Part shown: positions 47,703 to 59,572 of the stretch, piece after piece | Numbering within the stretch: position 1 is the stretch's first letter | Layout: each line of letters starts with the position of its first letter | Notes under the pieces: model-generated | What the model was told of the DNA's origin: nothing | The model's input: the letters and a program-made list of their open reading frames with translations, nothing else | Databases searched by the model: none | NCBI GenBank assembly: GCA_964020155.1 | Contig: OZ026554.1 | Span: 1,164,247 to 1,228,246, forward strand | Reading direction: 5' to 3' | Origin: Chondrilla cf. caribensis | Lineage: Eukaryota > Porifera > Demospongiae > Chondrillida > Chondrillidae | DNA: 64,000 nt | Position numbers and translations under genes: made by a program

Positions 47703-50700
47703 TTACAACATGTGTACTGTAAAGTATGAATATGTAAGCAATGTAAATGATTACCAGTAGTAGCTGAATGCTCTATTTAGACTAATGTTGTATGTGAATA
47801 TACTGTTTTTACTGACTATATTGAGATGTTATGTTGCAATCTCCTGGACACTGATCTGTGGCAAACACTTTCGAGATTAATTTCGTTCTGCAGCAAAATG
47901 ATAACAGCAAAGTAAAGGGATGGTTTGTGCCTCCAGTGGGCAAGAGTTTGTATTGTGTACTTTCTTGTATGGGATGACATACTTTTGCAAGTTGGGGCTC
48001 TCTTGCTCCAATGACCAGTTTTTTTGCATTTTCTATGTGATGGACCTTTGAGATTGTATTCTCTGTTACAATAATAAAAAACTGTAGCTCCCAGTTCAGT
48101 TCCTTCGAAGACTTCCACTGTTCCATGTTCAATATTCCCAGGATGTCCACAATCTACTGTAGTCAAGTACGGACAGGGACAGGTACTAGCTATTACCCAT
48201 GGCAGTACTGTCAGTTTGAAGTGTATGTATTGTGTACTTGCATTGGATGACATACTTTTGCAAGTTGGGGCTCTCGTGTTCCAACGTCCATTTTGTTTGC
48301 ACTTCCTTGTTGATGGACCTTTGAGATTGTATCCTCTGTTACAAGAATAGCGAACTCTAGCTCCCATTTTAGTTCCTCTGGAGACCTTCACCCTTCCATT
48401 AGTGATCTCCCCAGGATGTCCACAGTCTATTACTGTAACAAGGACATATCAGAGAGCCGGTTCATATGTACAGGTGGTACATGTTGCTATGGTAACTGAC
48501 CTTCACAAGTGGGTTCCCTTCCACCCCATGTCCCATCAGGTCCACATGTTCTGGACGACGTTCCATTGATCCTGTATCCTCTATCACAAGTGTAGTTGAC
48601 TTGAGATCCTTGTGTAGTACCTGAAACATGTGCTTTCCCATGTTTGGGGTCACCTGGAAGCTCGCAATCTTTTGCTGTAACAAGTACATATCAGAGAGCC
48701 GGTTCATAGGTACAGGTGGTACATGTTGCTATGGTAACTGACCTTCACAAGTGGGTTCCCTTCCACCCCATGTCCCATCAGGTCCACATGTTCTGGACGA
48801 CGTTCCATTGATCCTGTATCCTCTATCACAAGTGTAGTTGACTTGAGATCCTTGTGTAGTACCTGAAACATGTGCTTTCCCATTTTTGGGGTCACCTGGA
48901 AGCTCGCAATCTTTTGCTGTAACAAGTACATATCAGAGAGCCGGTTCATAGGTACAGGTGGTACATGTTGCTATGGTAACTGACCTTCACAAGTGGGATT
49001 TGTCCCACTCCATCTCCCATCGGATTGACATGTCCTAGTTGATGATCCACTGCGGCTAAATCCCTCATCACATGTGTACTGAACAGTGGCATCTAGTTTA
49101 GTCCCTCCTGAGACATCCACTGTTCCATCTGGAATATTCCCAGGATGTCCACAGTCTACAATTACTGTAGTTAGGTACGGACAGGTACTAGCTATTACCC
49201 ATGGCAGTACTGTCAGTTTGAAGTGAGTTTACCACTCACCTTGTTCACAAGTAGGTGCTGGTCCTTCCCATTCTCCAGTGAAGGGATCACAATCTCTCCT
49301 ACTTTGTCCTCTCAGTGTATGACCCCTATCACAGCCGTAAGTTGCATGGTAAACATGCAATGTGAATGATCCATGATCAATGTCTTCAGGAACAGGACAT
49401 ATCTTTATTGCTGCCAGAAATGAGGACAATGTTAAGTGACATATCAATACTATACAGTACTACAACAGTACTACACCTGAGAGTACATGTTCTTATTTGC
49501 TTGATGATCATAATGTGAATTGTTAATTTATCAACCCCTTGTCATGTATTGCACTCATTTAAATTAATGGTGCCCCAGAGACATGAAATATGCATGTTAC
49601 ATTAGTGTACACTCCTTGTACATGAGCTTATAGCCACACAGTAATTCTAACTGACCTACTAAAAGCACTGATGTAGTAGTGAATGTAACATCTTCACTAG
49701 CAAATAGTCAGTATGGCAAAATACAAATTCTGTGAAGTAGAAAGTCGTGAATGTCAAACATGCACTGGGCTAATGTAAGACAGTGGTAGGAAACCAGACC
49801 ATAACCAAGGTTCAAAGATGATCATCTTATGTTATCACATAATAGATCTGCTGAGAAGTTGGAGAAATGGACACTGCCTACTCATAAGTCCTCTTCTGTG
49901 GATCTGTCTTTCATGTTTATAAACATGATTCTCTGTCTGTTGTAAAAAATACAAGCGAGTTGAGATTTTTATTGTTCCTATCCTATGACCAAGTGCTCAG
50001 TTATGTGAATTTATTATCTGTATATATCACAATTTTAAGGTAATAACACTCTAAGAAGTGTTTTCAGAATGTATACACTGGTATGAGATGCGTGCTATAG
50101 GATTCATTACTGTCAATCAGTACTACTAATGTGTATAGCTATATTGTACATGTGCTGATTGGTGCCTGACCTTCACAAGTAGGTTCACTTCCACTCCAAG
50201 AACCACCGATCAAACACAATCTGGTTGTCATTCCATTAAGGATGTATCCCTTATCACAACTGTAGATGGTCCCATGTCCAATCATAGATCCACCATAGAA
50301 TGAAATTTCTCCATTGGTTATATTACCAGGATGTTCACAATTTGGCACTAAATGCAGGGACAAACATCAAATTTGAGTACCATAACAGTTTGTGACAGAC
50401 TAGGAAAGGTGCTGTGTAATCCATTGAGTTGCAGCACCATTGGTAATGTTAGCAGGATGTCAGCAGTTAATATTTGTTGAACAATGCAAATTGATTGGAA
50501 TGTACGTACTTTTCCTGCCTGATGATCTCAGTACAGTAGTGTTAGCTGTTCAGAAATTGGACTTAACCTGGAATGCAATGCATGTTTGTACTTGTAGTAC
50601 ATACCTCTACAAGTGGGTTCCCTTCACTCCATGTCCCGTCATATTGACAAATTCTATTTGACCCTATCCCATGAAGTCTATATCCTCTATCACATGTGTA

Positions 50701-53700
50701 GTGGATCCTAGCATGTAGTTTAGTTTCTTCAGAGACATTGACTTGAAGTGAATGCACGGCTTGTTATCACCCATACATGCATACCTTCACAAGATGGTTC
50801 CCTTCCACTCCATGCCCCATAAGACCTACATGTTCTGTATGACTGCCCATAGAGTCTATATCCTTTATCACATGTGTAGTGGATCCTAGCATGTAGTTTA
50901 GTTCCTTGAGAGACATTCACTGTTCCATATTGAATATTTCTGGGATGTCCACAGTCTACATTTGCTATAGTTGAGAATGAAGGCATCATGTTATCCCCTG
51001 TAAGTACACCTGAGGAGAACATTCCAATAACTTACATTCTTCACAAATTGGTACTGTTCTGTCCCATTCTCCAGTTAAGAGATCACATTTTCTTTGTCTA
51101 AATCCTCTCAGTTTATAGCCTACATCACAAGTGTAATATGCAGTGTGCCACATAGAGAACCGATCCACTTCCACTGATCCATGTTCAATGTCCGGGCGAG
51201 GACATGTCTTTGGTACTGTGTGATTACATAACATTTCTAACTATGATGCATTACATTTGATTATTACAATATTACCACCATATGCGGTATTTCAAATAGT
51301 GTCGCACCTTGACAAGTAGGGGTTGTCCCACTCCATCTGCCATCAGATCCACATGTTCTAGACCTTGATCCATTGAGTATGAATCCTTCATCACATGTGT
51401 ACCAAGCAGTTGCACGAGGATTAGTCCCTTCAGAGACATCCACTGTTCCATTTGTAACATTTCCAGGATGTCCACAGTCGACAGATGCTGTATGTAATGT
51501 GTAGAATGAATTAACATAATATCCCATGGTTGTACGGTGGTTATTGGAATATTTGTCAACTTACATTCTTCACAAGTAGGTGCTGGTCCTTCCCATTCTC
51601 CAGTAAAGAGGTCACAATCTCTCCTACTTTGTCCTCTCAGTGCATGACCCTTACCACAGCTGTACCTTGCATAGAATTCACGGAAATATCTAATTCTGTC
51701 AACCACTCTGACTGATTGGTGGTTAAAGTCTCCTGGATTAGTACATTTCTTCATTGCTGACACAATCAAGGACAATGTTAAGTAATATTATTACTCTCCT
51801 TTTTGTGATTGTGTCATATTTATCAATTTCCCAGCACACATAAGAATATGTTCTTACTTCCTTGCCATCATTGTATCAATGTTTTACTGTACTTCTTCCA
51901 TGTAATTATTGTATTTCTTTATGAAATCTCATAACATGTGTATGTGTGTTGCTATACATATGTATAATTATGTTAACTGTTTATGTGATTCCATTCACAG
52001 TGGTACTCACCTTCACAGGTAGGTTTGAGTCCACTCCAGGTACCATTAGATTGACATATTCTCCATGATGATCCATTGAGAATATATCCCTCATCACAGC
52101 TGTAGTGGATCCATTTGCTATATGTATTCCCAAAAATACGTACTCTTCCATTGGTGATATTCTCTGGATGTCTACAGTCCACCACTAAACACAATACACA
52201 CATCAAGATTGAGTATCACTATGACACAGTTTGTGACAAACTATAAGTGACATATGTACAACAAGACTACTTTATGGTTCATCGAATATCTCACTACAAT
52301 ATGGCTCCCTTCCACTCCATCCATATTGTCCACATGTTCTGTATGACGGTCCATTGAGTCTGTAGCCCTCATCACACTTGTAGTAGACTGTAGGACCTAT
52401 TTTAGTTCCATTATCCAGAATTGTCTTGCCGTTGGTAATGTTACGAGGATGTCCACAGTCTATTTATGTTGATGAATGGAAAGTGAGTAAAGGTTACTTC
52501 CACTGGTCAATGATTCCAATGTAGTGGTGTTGTGTTGTGTGTGCAGACATTGTACCTGAAGTGAATGCACGGCTTGTTATCACTCATACATGCATACCTT
52601 CACAAGTTGGTTCCCTTCCACTCCATGTCCCATGAGAGCTACATGTTCTGTATGACGGTCCATTGAGTCTATATCCTCTATCACATGTATAGTGGATCTC
52701 GTCATTTACTTTTGTTCCTTCAGAGACATCCATCTTTCCATTGGTAACATTTCCAGGACGTCCACAATCGACAGATGCTATACGTAATGTGTAGAATGAA
52801 TTAACACAATATCCCATGGTTGTATGGTGGTTATTGGAATAGTGGTCAACTTACATTCTTCACAAGTAGGTGCTGGTCCTTCCCATTCTCCAGTTAAGTG
52901 ATCACAATATCTCGTACTTTGTCCTCTCAGTTCATAACCCCTATCACAGCTGTAACTTGCATATTGTTTTTTGGGGAAATAGAGACTACCCACAGTGACT
53001 GATCCATGATCAATGTGTTCAGGATAAGGACATCTCTTTATTGCTGCAAAAATAAGGACAATGTTATGTTAATGAGGGGCAATACATCATAATTATGACA
53101 GCAAAGCATACACAATGCATATAGTACATGCATGAGGCATAAGCTAAAGGAAAAAGAATGAACTCGGACACAGGTGTAAACCAGACCAGCATTTAACTGG
53201 AAGGCATTCCTGGCAAGTAATGTGATGAAATAGAAAAAGAAAAGGAAAAGATATATTGTTAAGAACAACAGTAATTAGACGGTTACTGAGTGTGAATTGG
53301 AGGTGTATTTGAGTTCCAACTGCTGCTATGTATTGCAATTGCTTGGAAATGTGAACCGAGTTTGCTCAGCAATCTCAGTTTGTGTATAGGAGATTCACAG
53401 TTGATCATCTGTTCTGTGTCATGAGGATGGTTTAAAGGTGGTGATTGCTTCCTCAGTGAAATGGCCAAGGGAACCAATTTCCAGGGTGTCCAGGTCTGCA
53501 GAGAAGTCTGTGGCCTCAAGATAGGTTAGGGGGAATAGGATAGGGGGGAAATGTAATATTGCTTGGTTTGCTCCTCATGTGATGTTTTCTGTTGTGCTTC
53601 CTGGTACCTCGAGCTCCAACAGCTTGACAGTCTTGTCCTGGATGATGACTATGTCTGGGTAGGCAGTGGTCTGTACCTTGGAAGGGGACACAGTTTATGG

Positions 53701-56700
53701 AGGGTTGTCCACTGTCCTGTGGCCTGGCAGGTCTGCGTTCAGTGTTGATCCATCAGGGAGCTGTGCTTTGAGTATCTGTACAATTTGGGCCAAGAATCAT
53801 GACACAATAAAGGGGACAGAAGAGGTCAGACTGTATCCCCCAATGGTATAAGTTGACTGGTAACAGTAGACAGTCAGTACCAGCTCAGATCACGAAGGAC
53901 ATCTGTCCAGCTGGTAAGGGGAACATGATCCAAGACCATGCATTGGACTGTTGTTTGAGGTTGATCACATCTAGAAACTTGGACTGTACTGAGAAAGACT
54001 CAAGGTGGTGGCTCTAGTGGGCTGCATGTTCTTTGGTTGGGCTACTGTTCAATTATCTCATCAGGGCTATGGTTTGCATGGATGAGGATGCTGGTGTTGG
54101 TGTGACTATGATGTCAATGCTCCACGGTGGAATGGACTCCCTCTTGGTAAATTCTGGGTCTAAGACTAGGTCCTCTATATCCTTAATGATTTTGTCATGG
54201 GACAAGTGGACTTGAGCTATAGCAACGGTTACCTTAGTTTGATGTTTTCCTGTACTTCTTCCATGCCATTATTGTATTTCTTCATATAATCTCATATCAT
54301 GTGTATGTGTGTTGATATACATACATATATGCGTTTAAAAGAATCTCATACCATGTGTATGTGTGTTGCTATACATATGTATACAGATGTCAACAATTTA
54401 TGTGATTCCATTCAAAGTGGTACTCACCTTCACAGGTAGGTTTGAGTCCACTCCAGGTGCCATTAGATTGACATGTTCTCCACGATGATCCATTGAGAAT
54501 ATACCCCTCATCACAGCTGTAGCTGATCCTTTCTCCCAGTGTAGACCCAGAAACACGTACTCTTCCATTGGTGATGTTCCCGGGATGTCCACAGTCCAGC
54601 ACTAAATACAATACACACATCAAGATTGAGTATCACTATGACACAGTTTGTGACAAACTATAAGTGACATATGTACAACAAGACTGCTTTATGGTTCATG
54701 GAATATCTCACCACAAGATGGTTCCCATCTACTCCATCTATATTGTACACATGTTCTGTATGACGGTCCTTTGAGTCCGTAACCCTCATCACACTTGTAG
54801 TAGACTGTAGAACCTAATTTAGTTCCATTATCCACAATTACTTTGCCGTTAGGAATGTTACCAGGATGTCCACAACCTATTTTTGTTGATGAATGGAAAG
54901 TGAGTAAAGGTTACTTCCACTGGTCAATGATTCCAATGTAGTGGTGTTGTGTTGTGTGTGCAGACATTGTACCTGAAGTGAATGCACGGCTTGTTATCAC
55001 CCATACATGCATACCTTCACAAGTTGGTTCCCTTCCACTCCATGTCCCATGAGAGCTACATGTTCTGTATGACGGTCCATTGAGTCTATATCCTCTATCA
55101 CATGTGTAGTGGATCCTAGCATGTAGTTTAGTTCCTTCAGAGACATTCACTGTTCCGTATTGAATATTTCTAGGATGTCCACAGTCTACATTTGCTATAG
55201 TTGAGAATGAAGGCATCATGTTATCCCCTGTAAGTACACCTATGAAGAACATTTGAATCACTTACATTCTTCACAAGTTGGTGCAGTTCCTTCCCATTCT
55301 CCAGTTGAAAGATCACAATTTCTATACCATGATCCTACCATTGTATAGCCTACATCACAAGTGTACCTTGCATAGTGCCACTTGGGGGAGAACTTAGTCA
55401 CTATTACTGATCCATGTTCAATGTCCGGTTGAGGACATGTCCTGAGTACTGTGTGATTACAAACATTTCTACGTATATAACTATGATGCATTAACAGTTT
55501 TTGTGATTCCATTCAAAGTGGTACTCACCTTCACAGGTAGGTTTGAGTCCACTCCAGGTACCATTAGATTGACATGTTCTCCATGATGATCCATTGAGAA
55601 TATATCCCTCATCACAGCTGTAGCTGATCCTTTCTCCCAGTGTAGACCCAGAAACACGTACTGCTCCATTGGTGATATTCCCGGGATGTCCACAGTCCAC
55701 CACTAAACACAATACACACATAAAGATTGAGTATCACTATGACACAGTTTGTGACAAACTATAAGTGACATATGTACAACAAGACTGCTTTATGGTTCAT
55801 GGAATATCTCACCACAAGATGGTTTCCATCTACTCCATCCGTATCGTCCACATGTTCTGTATGACGGTCCACTGAGTCTGTAACCCTCATCACACTTGTA
55901 GTAGACTGTAGAACCTATTTTAGTTCCATTATCCAGAACTACTTCACCGTTAGTAATGTTACCAGGATGTCCACAGTCTATTTCTGTTGATGAATGGAAA
56001 GTGAGTAAAAGTCACTTCCACTGGTCGATGATTCCAATGTAGTGGTGTTGTGTTGTGTGCAGGCATTGTACCTGAAGTGAATGCACGGCTTGTTATCACC
56101 CATACATGCATACCTTCACAAGTTGGTTCCCTTCCACTCCATGCCCCATGAGAGCTACATGTTCTGTATGACGGCCCATTGAGTCTATATCCTCTATCAC
56201 ATGTGTAGTAGATCCTAGCATGTATTTTAGTTCCTTCAGAGACATTCACTGTTCCGTATTGAATATTTCCAGGATGTCCACAGTCTACATTTGCTATAGT
56301 TGAGAATGAAGGCATCATGTTATCCCCTGTAAGTACACCTGTGGAGAACATTCCAATAACTTACATTCTTCACAAGTAGGTACTGGTCCTTCCCATTCTC
56401 CAGTTAAGTGATCACAATTTCTCCTACTTTGTCCCCTCAGTGCATGACCCTTATCACAGCTGTACCATGCATAGAGTTCATCACGGAAATATCTAAAATA
56501 ATATTTTGTGCTGTAAACCACTCTGACTGATCCATGATTAATGTCTTCTGGGTTAGGACATCTCTTCATTGCTGCCGCAATCAAGGACAATGTTAAGTGT
56601 TATGTCATTCTTCTTTTTGTGAGTGTATCTTATTTAATGTTATATAGTACTCTCCTTTTTGTGATTGTGTCATAGTTATCAATAGTTATCAATTTCCAGT

Positions 56701-58612
56701 ATGACACACAAGAAAGTATATTCTTATTTCCATGCCATTGTATTTCTTTATGAAATCTCATACCATGTGTATGTGTGTTGCAATACATACGTATACAAAT
56801 GTCAACAGTTTGTGATTCCATTCAAAGTGGTACTCACCTTCACAGGTAGGTTTGAGTCCACTCCAGTTACCATTAGATTGGCATGTTCTCCATGATGACC
56901 CATTGAGAATATAACCCTCATCACAGCTGTAGTGGATCCTTTTTCCAAGTGTATACCCAAAAACACGTACTCTTCCATTGGCAATATTCCCTGGATGTCC
57001 ACAGTCCACCACTGAACACAATACACACATAAAGATTGAGTATCACTATGACACAGCTTGTGACAAACTATATATGTACAACAAGACTGCTTTATGTTTC
57101 ATTGAATATCTCACCACAAGATGGTTCCCTTCCACTCCATCCGTATTGTCCACATGTTCTGTATGATGGTCCATTGAGTCTATATCCTCTATCACATGTG
57201 TAGTGGATCCTAGCATGTAGTTTAGTTCCTTGAGAGACATTCACTGTTCCGTATTGAATATTTCTAGGATGTCCACAGTCTACAATTGTTATAGTTGAGA
57301 ATAGAGGCATCATGTTATCCCCTGTAAGTACACCTGTGGAGAACATTTAAATAACTTACAGTCTCCACATGTTGGTGCTGTTCCCTCCCATTCTCCAGTT
57401 AAGAGATCACATCCTCTATATGACAATCCTCTTATTACATAGCCTACATCACAAGTGTACCATGCATAGTGCCACTTGGGGGAGATTTTAGTCACTATTA
57501 CTGATCCATGTTCAATGTCCGGTTGAGGACATGTCTTGATTACTGTGTGAGCACATAACATTTCTAACTATGATGTATTAACAGTTTATGTGATTCCATT
57601 GAAAGTGGTACTCACCTTCACAGGTAGGTTTGAGTCCACTCCAGGTACCATTAGATTGACATGTTCTCCATGATGATCCATTGACAATATATCCCTCATC
57701 ACACCAGTAGTGGACACTTTGTCCAAGTGTAGACCCATCAACATGTACTGTTCCATTGGTGATATTCCCAGGATGTCCACAGTCCAGCACTAAACACAAT
57801 ACACACATCAAGATTGAGTATCACTATGACACAGTTTGTGACTAACTATAAGTGACATATGTACAACAAGACTGCTTTATGGTTCATGGAATATCTCACC
57901 ACAATATGGTTCCCATCCACTCCATCCGTATTGTCCACATATTCTGTATGACCATCCATTGAGTGTGTAACCCTCATTACACTTGTAGTAGACTGTAGAA
58001 TCTAATTTAGTTCCATTATCAAGAATTACTTTTCCATTAGTAATGTTACCAGGATGTCCACAGGATATAGTTGCTGCATCTACACATGATACAAATAATA
58101 TGATCAACTTGTATTATATTATACTTATTACTTACTACTTCTCTATTAATTTGCTCTCTCCAGTATGATTATGGCAACTCACCTTCTGATTGTGGTTGTA
58201 CACCTTGTATTAGAATGGCTGTGAGGTATACAGAAAGTATAGTGTGAATGGAGCAGTGGCCTTCAATGAGATTGACAATCAGACTAGGATGTTTAGACTC
58301 AAACCCTGGTTAATGCATACTCTGTAATTTACATTCGTATATTCCACACAATTAAACTACTATTTCACACAGTTAGACTAATCTTATGTAATTGTTCTTG
58401 TGGACATAGCTGGGTAACCAATCTTGTTCAACTCAAATATCACTAAATGTTGTGAGCTATTTAATGTTGCAGTATTAACTTAAAGAGCTGGTGTGTGCAG
58501 CAGATACAGCCACTTGCCAATTATTATCCCATTATATGTATATGTGCCCCACAATTTATATACAACTATACCTGAAATACTCACCTAACAGTGCTACCGC
58601 TATCAGTTTCAT
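47703..58612 (-). CDS. Gene H: secreted protein of 28 CCP/Sushi domains, about 1,682 aa, paralogue of F
   Basis: Exons: 58612-58585, 58218-58183 (signal peptide MKLIAVALLAILIQGVQPQSE), CCPs 58079-57900, 57789-57616, 57542-57360, 57279-57115, 57011-56838, 56571-56365, 56293-56114, 55977-55813, 55702-55529, 55448-55266, 55194-55015, 54876-54712, 54601-54428, 53043-52855, 52777-52598, 52459-52295, 52184-52011, 51756-51565, 51487-51308, 51215-51036, 50964-50785, 50347-50171, 49410-49240, 49164-48985, 48916-48743, 48674-48501, 48432-48256, 48156-47983. The proposed last exon 47716-47703 (I-H-M-L-stop) is weak. All junctions are phase 1 and the total is 5049 nt. One damaged CCP exon (about 50745-50600) must be skipped. 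The exon at 57279 uses an acceptor 9 nt downstream of the usual one because the normal AG is changed to AA. Exons 48916-48743 and 48674-48501 are a near-perfect tandem pair. Domain order and intron contents follow gene F. Confidence 0.75.
48463..48946. repeat. Two 242-bp tandem units, each holding one CCP exon
   Basis: Units 48463-48704 and 48705-48946 are almost identical, including intron sequence. Each carries one i-class CCP exon of gene H. A single related exon is present in gene I (60324-60157). Confidence 0.8.
50430..50475 (-). pseudogene. CCP exon fragment in gene H
   Basis: Counterpart of 33395-33450, with the same stop and the same truncation, so the loss predates the F/H duplication. 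Confidence 0.55.
50600..50745 (-). pseudogene. Damaged b-class CCP exon in gene H
   Basis: The first ~13 codons are lost and a 1-nt deletion at W-S-G shifts the frame. The intact counterpart in gene F is 33758-33576. Confidence 0.65.
53560..54245 (-). mobile_element. Degenerate retroelement fragment in a gene H intron, copy of 36950-37670
   Basis: Same intron position as in gene F. Minus-strand translation reads Y-P-D-I-V-I-I-Q-D-K-T-V-K-L-L-E-L-E-V-P, a typical reverse-transcriptase C-terminal region, then stops. It was copied along with the CCP block, not inserted twice. Confidence 0.55.
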
Positions 58613-58719
58613 CCTTCTCCTTCAACTGCACTGTTGTTACCCACCACAAGTCTGCCGTGTTACAGTAACTTGTTGATTTGCAAGTGCAACTGTTGATGGT
58701 GTGGTGAATTTTTCGAAGT

Positions 58720-58726
58720 TTATATA
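58720..58726 (-). promoter_or_regulatory. TATA box of gene H
   Basis: TATATAA on the minus strand, 108 nt upstream of the ATG, in the shared promoter block. Confidence 0.6.
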
Positions 58727-58735
58727 GCCGCTGCA

Positions 58736-59100
58736 CGAGAACTCTTAATATTGTGTCATGCCATGTCTTATACTGTACCTCTGGTTAAACCCTCTGCTTG
58801 TTCATTTACTCCAGGCAAGACCAATGACCTAATTGAACTGTACCCATTGACCCGTTGACCTTCTATATTAGGCAACTCATAGCTAATTTTGCACATCAAT
58901 CATGTACTCATTACTATACTATTTTTCAAGCTTATATAGCCACTACACAAGAAACCAAATTTAAATTGTGTTATACCCATGTCTTACTCTAGGTAAACCC
59001 TCTGCTTGTTCATTTACTCCAGGCAAGGCCAATGACCTATTAAACTGTACCCATTGACCCATTGACCTTCTATATTAGGCAACTAATAGCTAATTTTGCA
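58736..59100. repeat. Duplicated promoter-upstream segment between genes H and I
   Basis: About 58736-58905 and 58920-59100 are copies of each other. The second carries a TATA motif (58932-58938) with no exon after it. Confidence 0.6.
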
Positions 59101-59304
59101 CATCAATCATGTACTCATGAGGTGTCTGTACATGGGTGCATAAAGGAATTAGCATCACCTGGTATTGTACACAGCATCCATGGGGTACAACCTGGTGTAT
59201 GTCATCATATAGACTTGGTTTCGACAACCTGGTGTACATGCTTCCATTGACCTGACGCATGATATGCGTACATTGGTATTGTGTGTATGAGCACATGTTC
59301 TCAG

Positions 59305-59376
59305 TTGCTTGGTACATTGCTTGGTACATTGCTTGGTACATTGCTTGGTACATTGCTTGGTACATTGCTTGGTACA
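59305..59376. repeat. Six perfect copies of a 12-bp repeat (ttgcttggtaca)
   Basis: Downstream of gene I. On the minus strand in one frame it would encode C-T-K-Q six times. At the matching place downstream of gene H (about 47480-47510) only one to two units are present. Confidence 0.8.
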
Positions 59377-59572
59377 TGCATCATCTGGAATTTATATGAT
59401 TATATGATTGTACACTCTCCCCATTCCATTTTTCAGTATAATCTCATGTACACTCTCCCAATTCCTCCTGTTATGATGTATGCTGAAGTCTTTGTGGTAT
59501 AGTGTATGTATACCTTTCTGGTATTGACCAGTCTTACCCAGTGACATGCTCAAGAGAAGCAGACATGCACCT

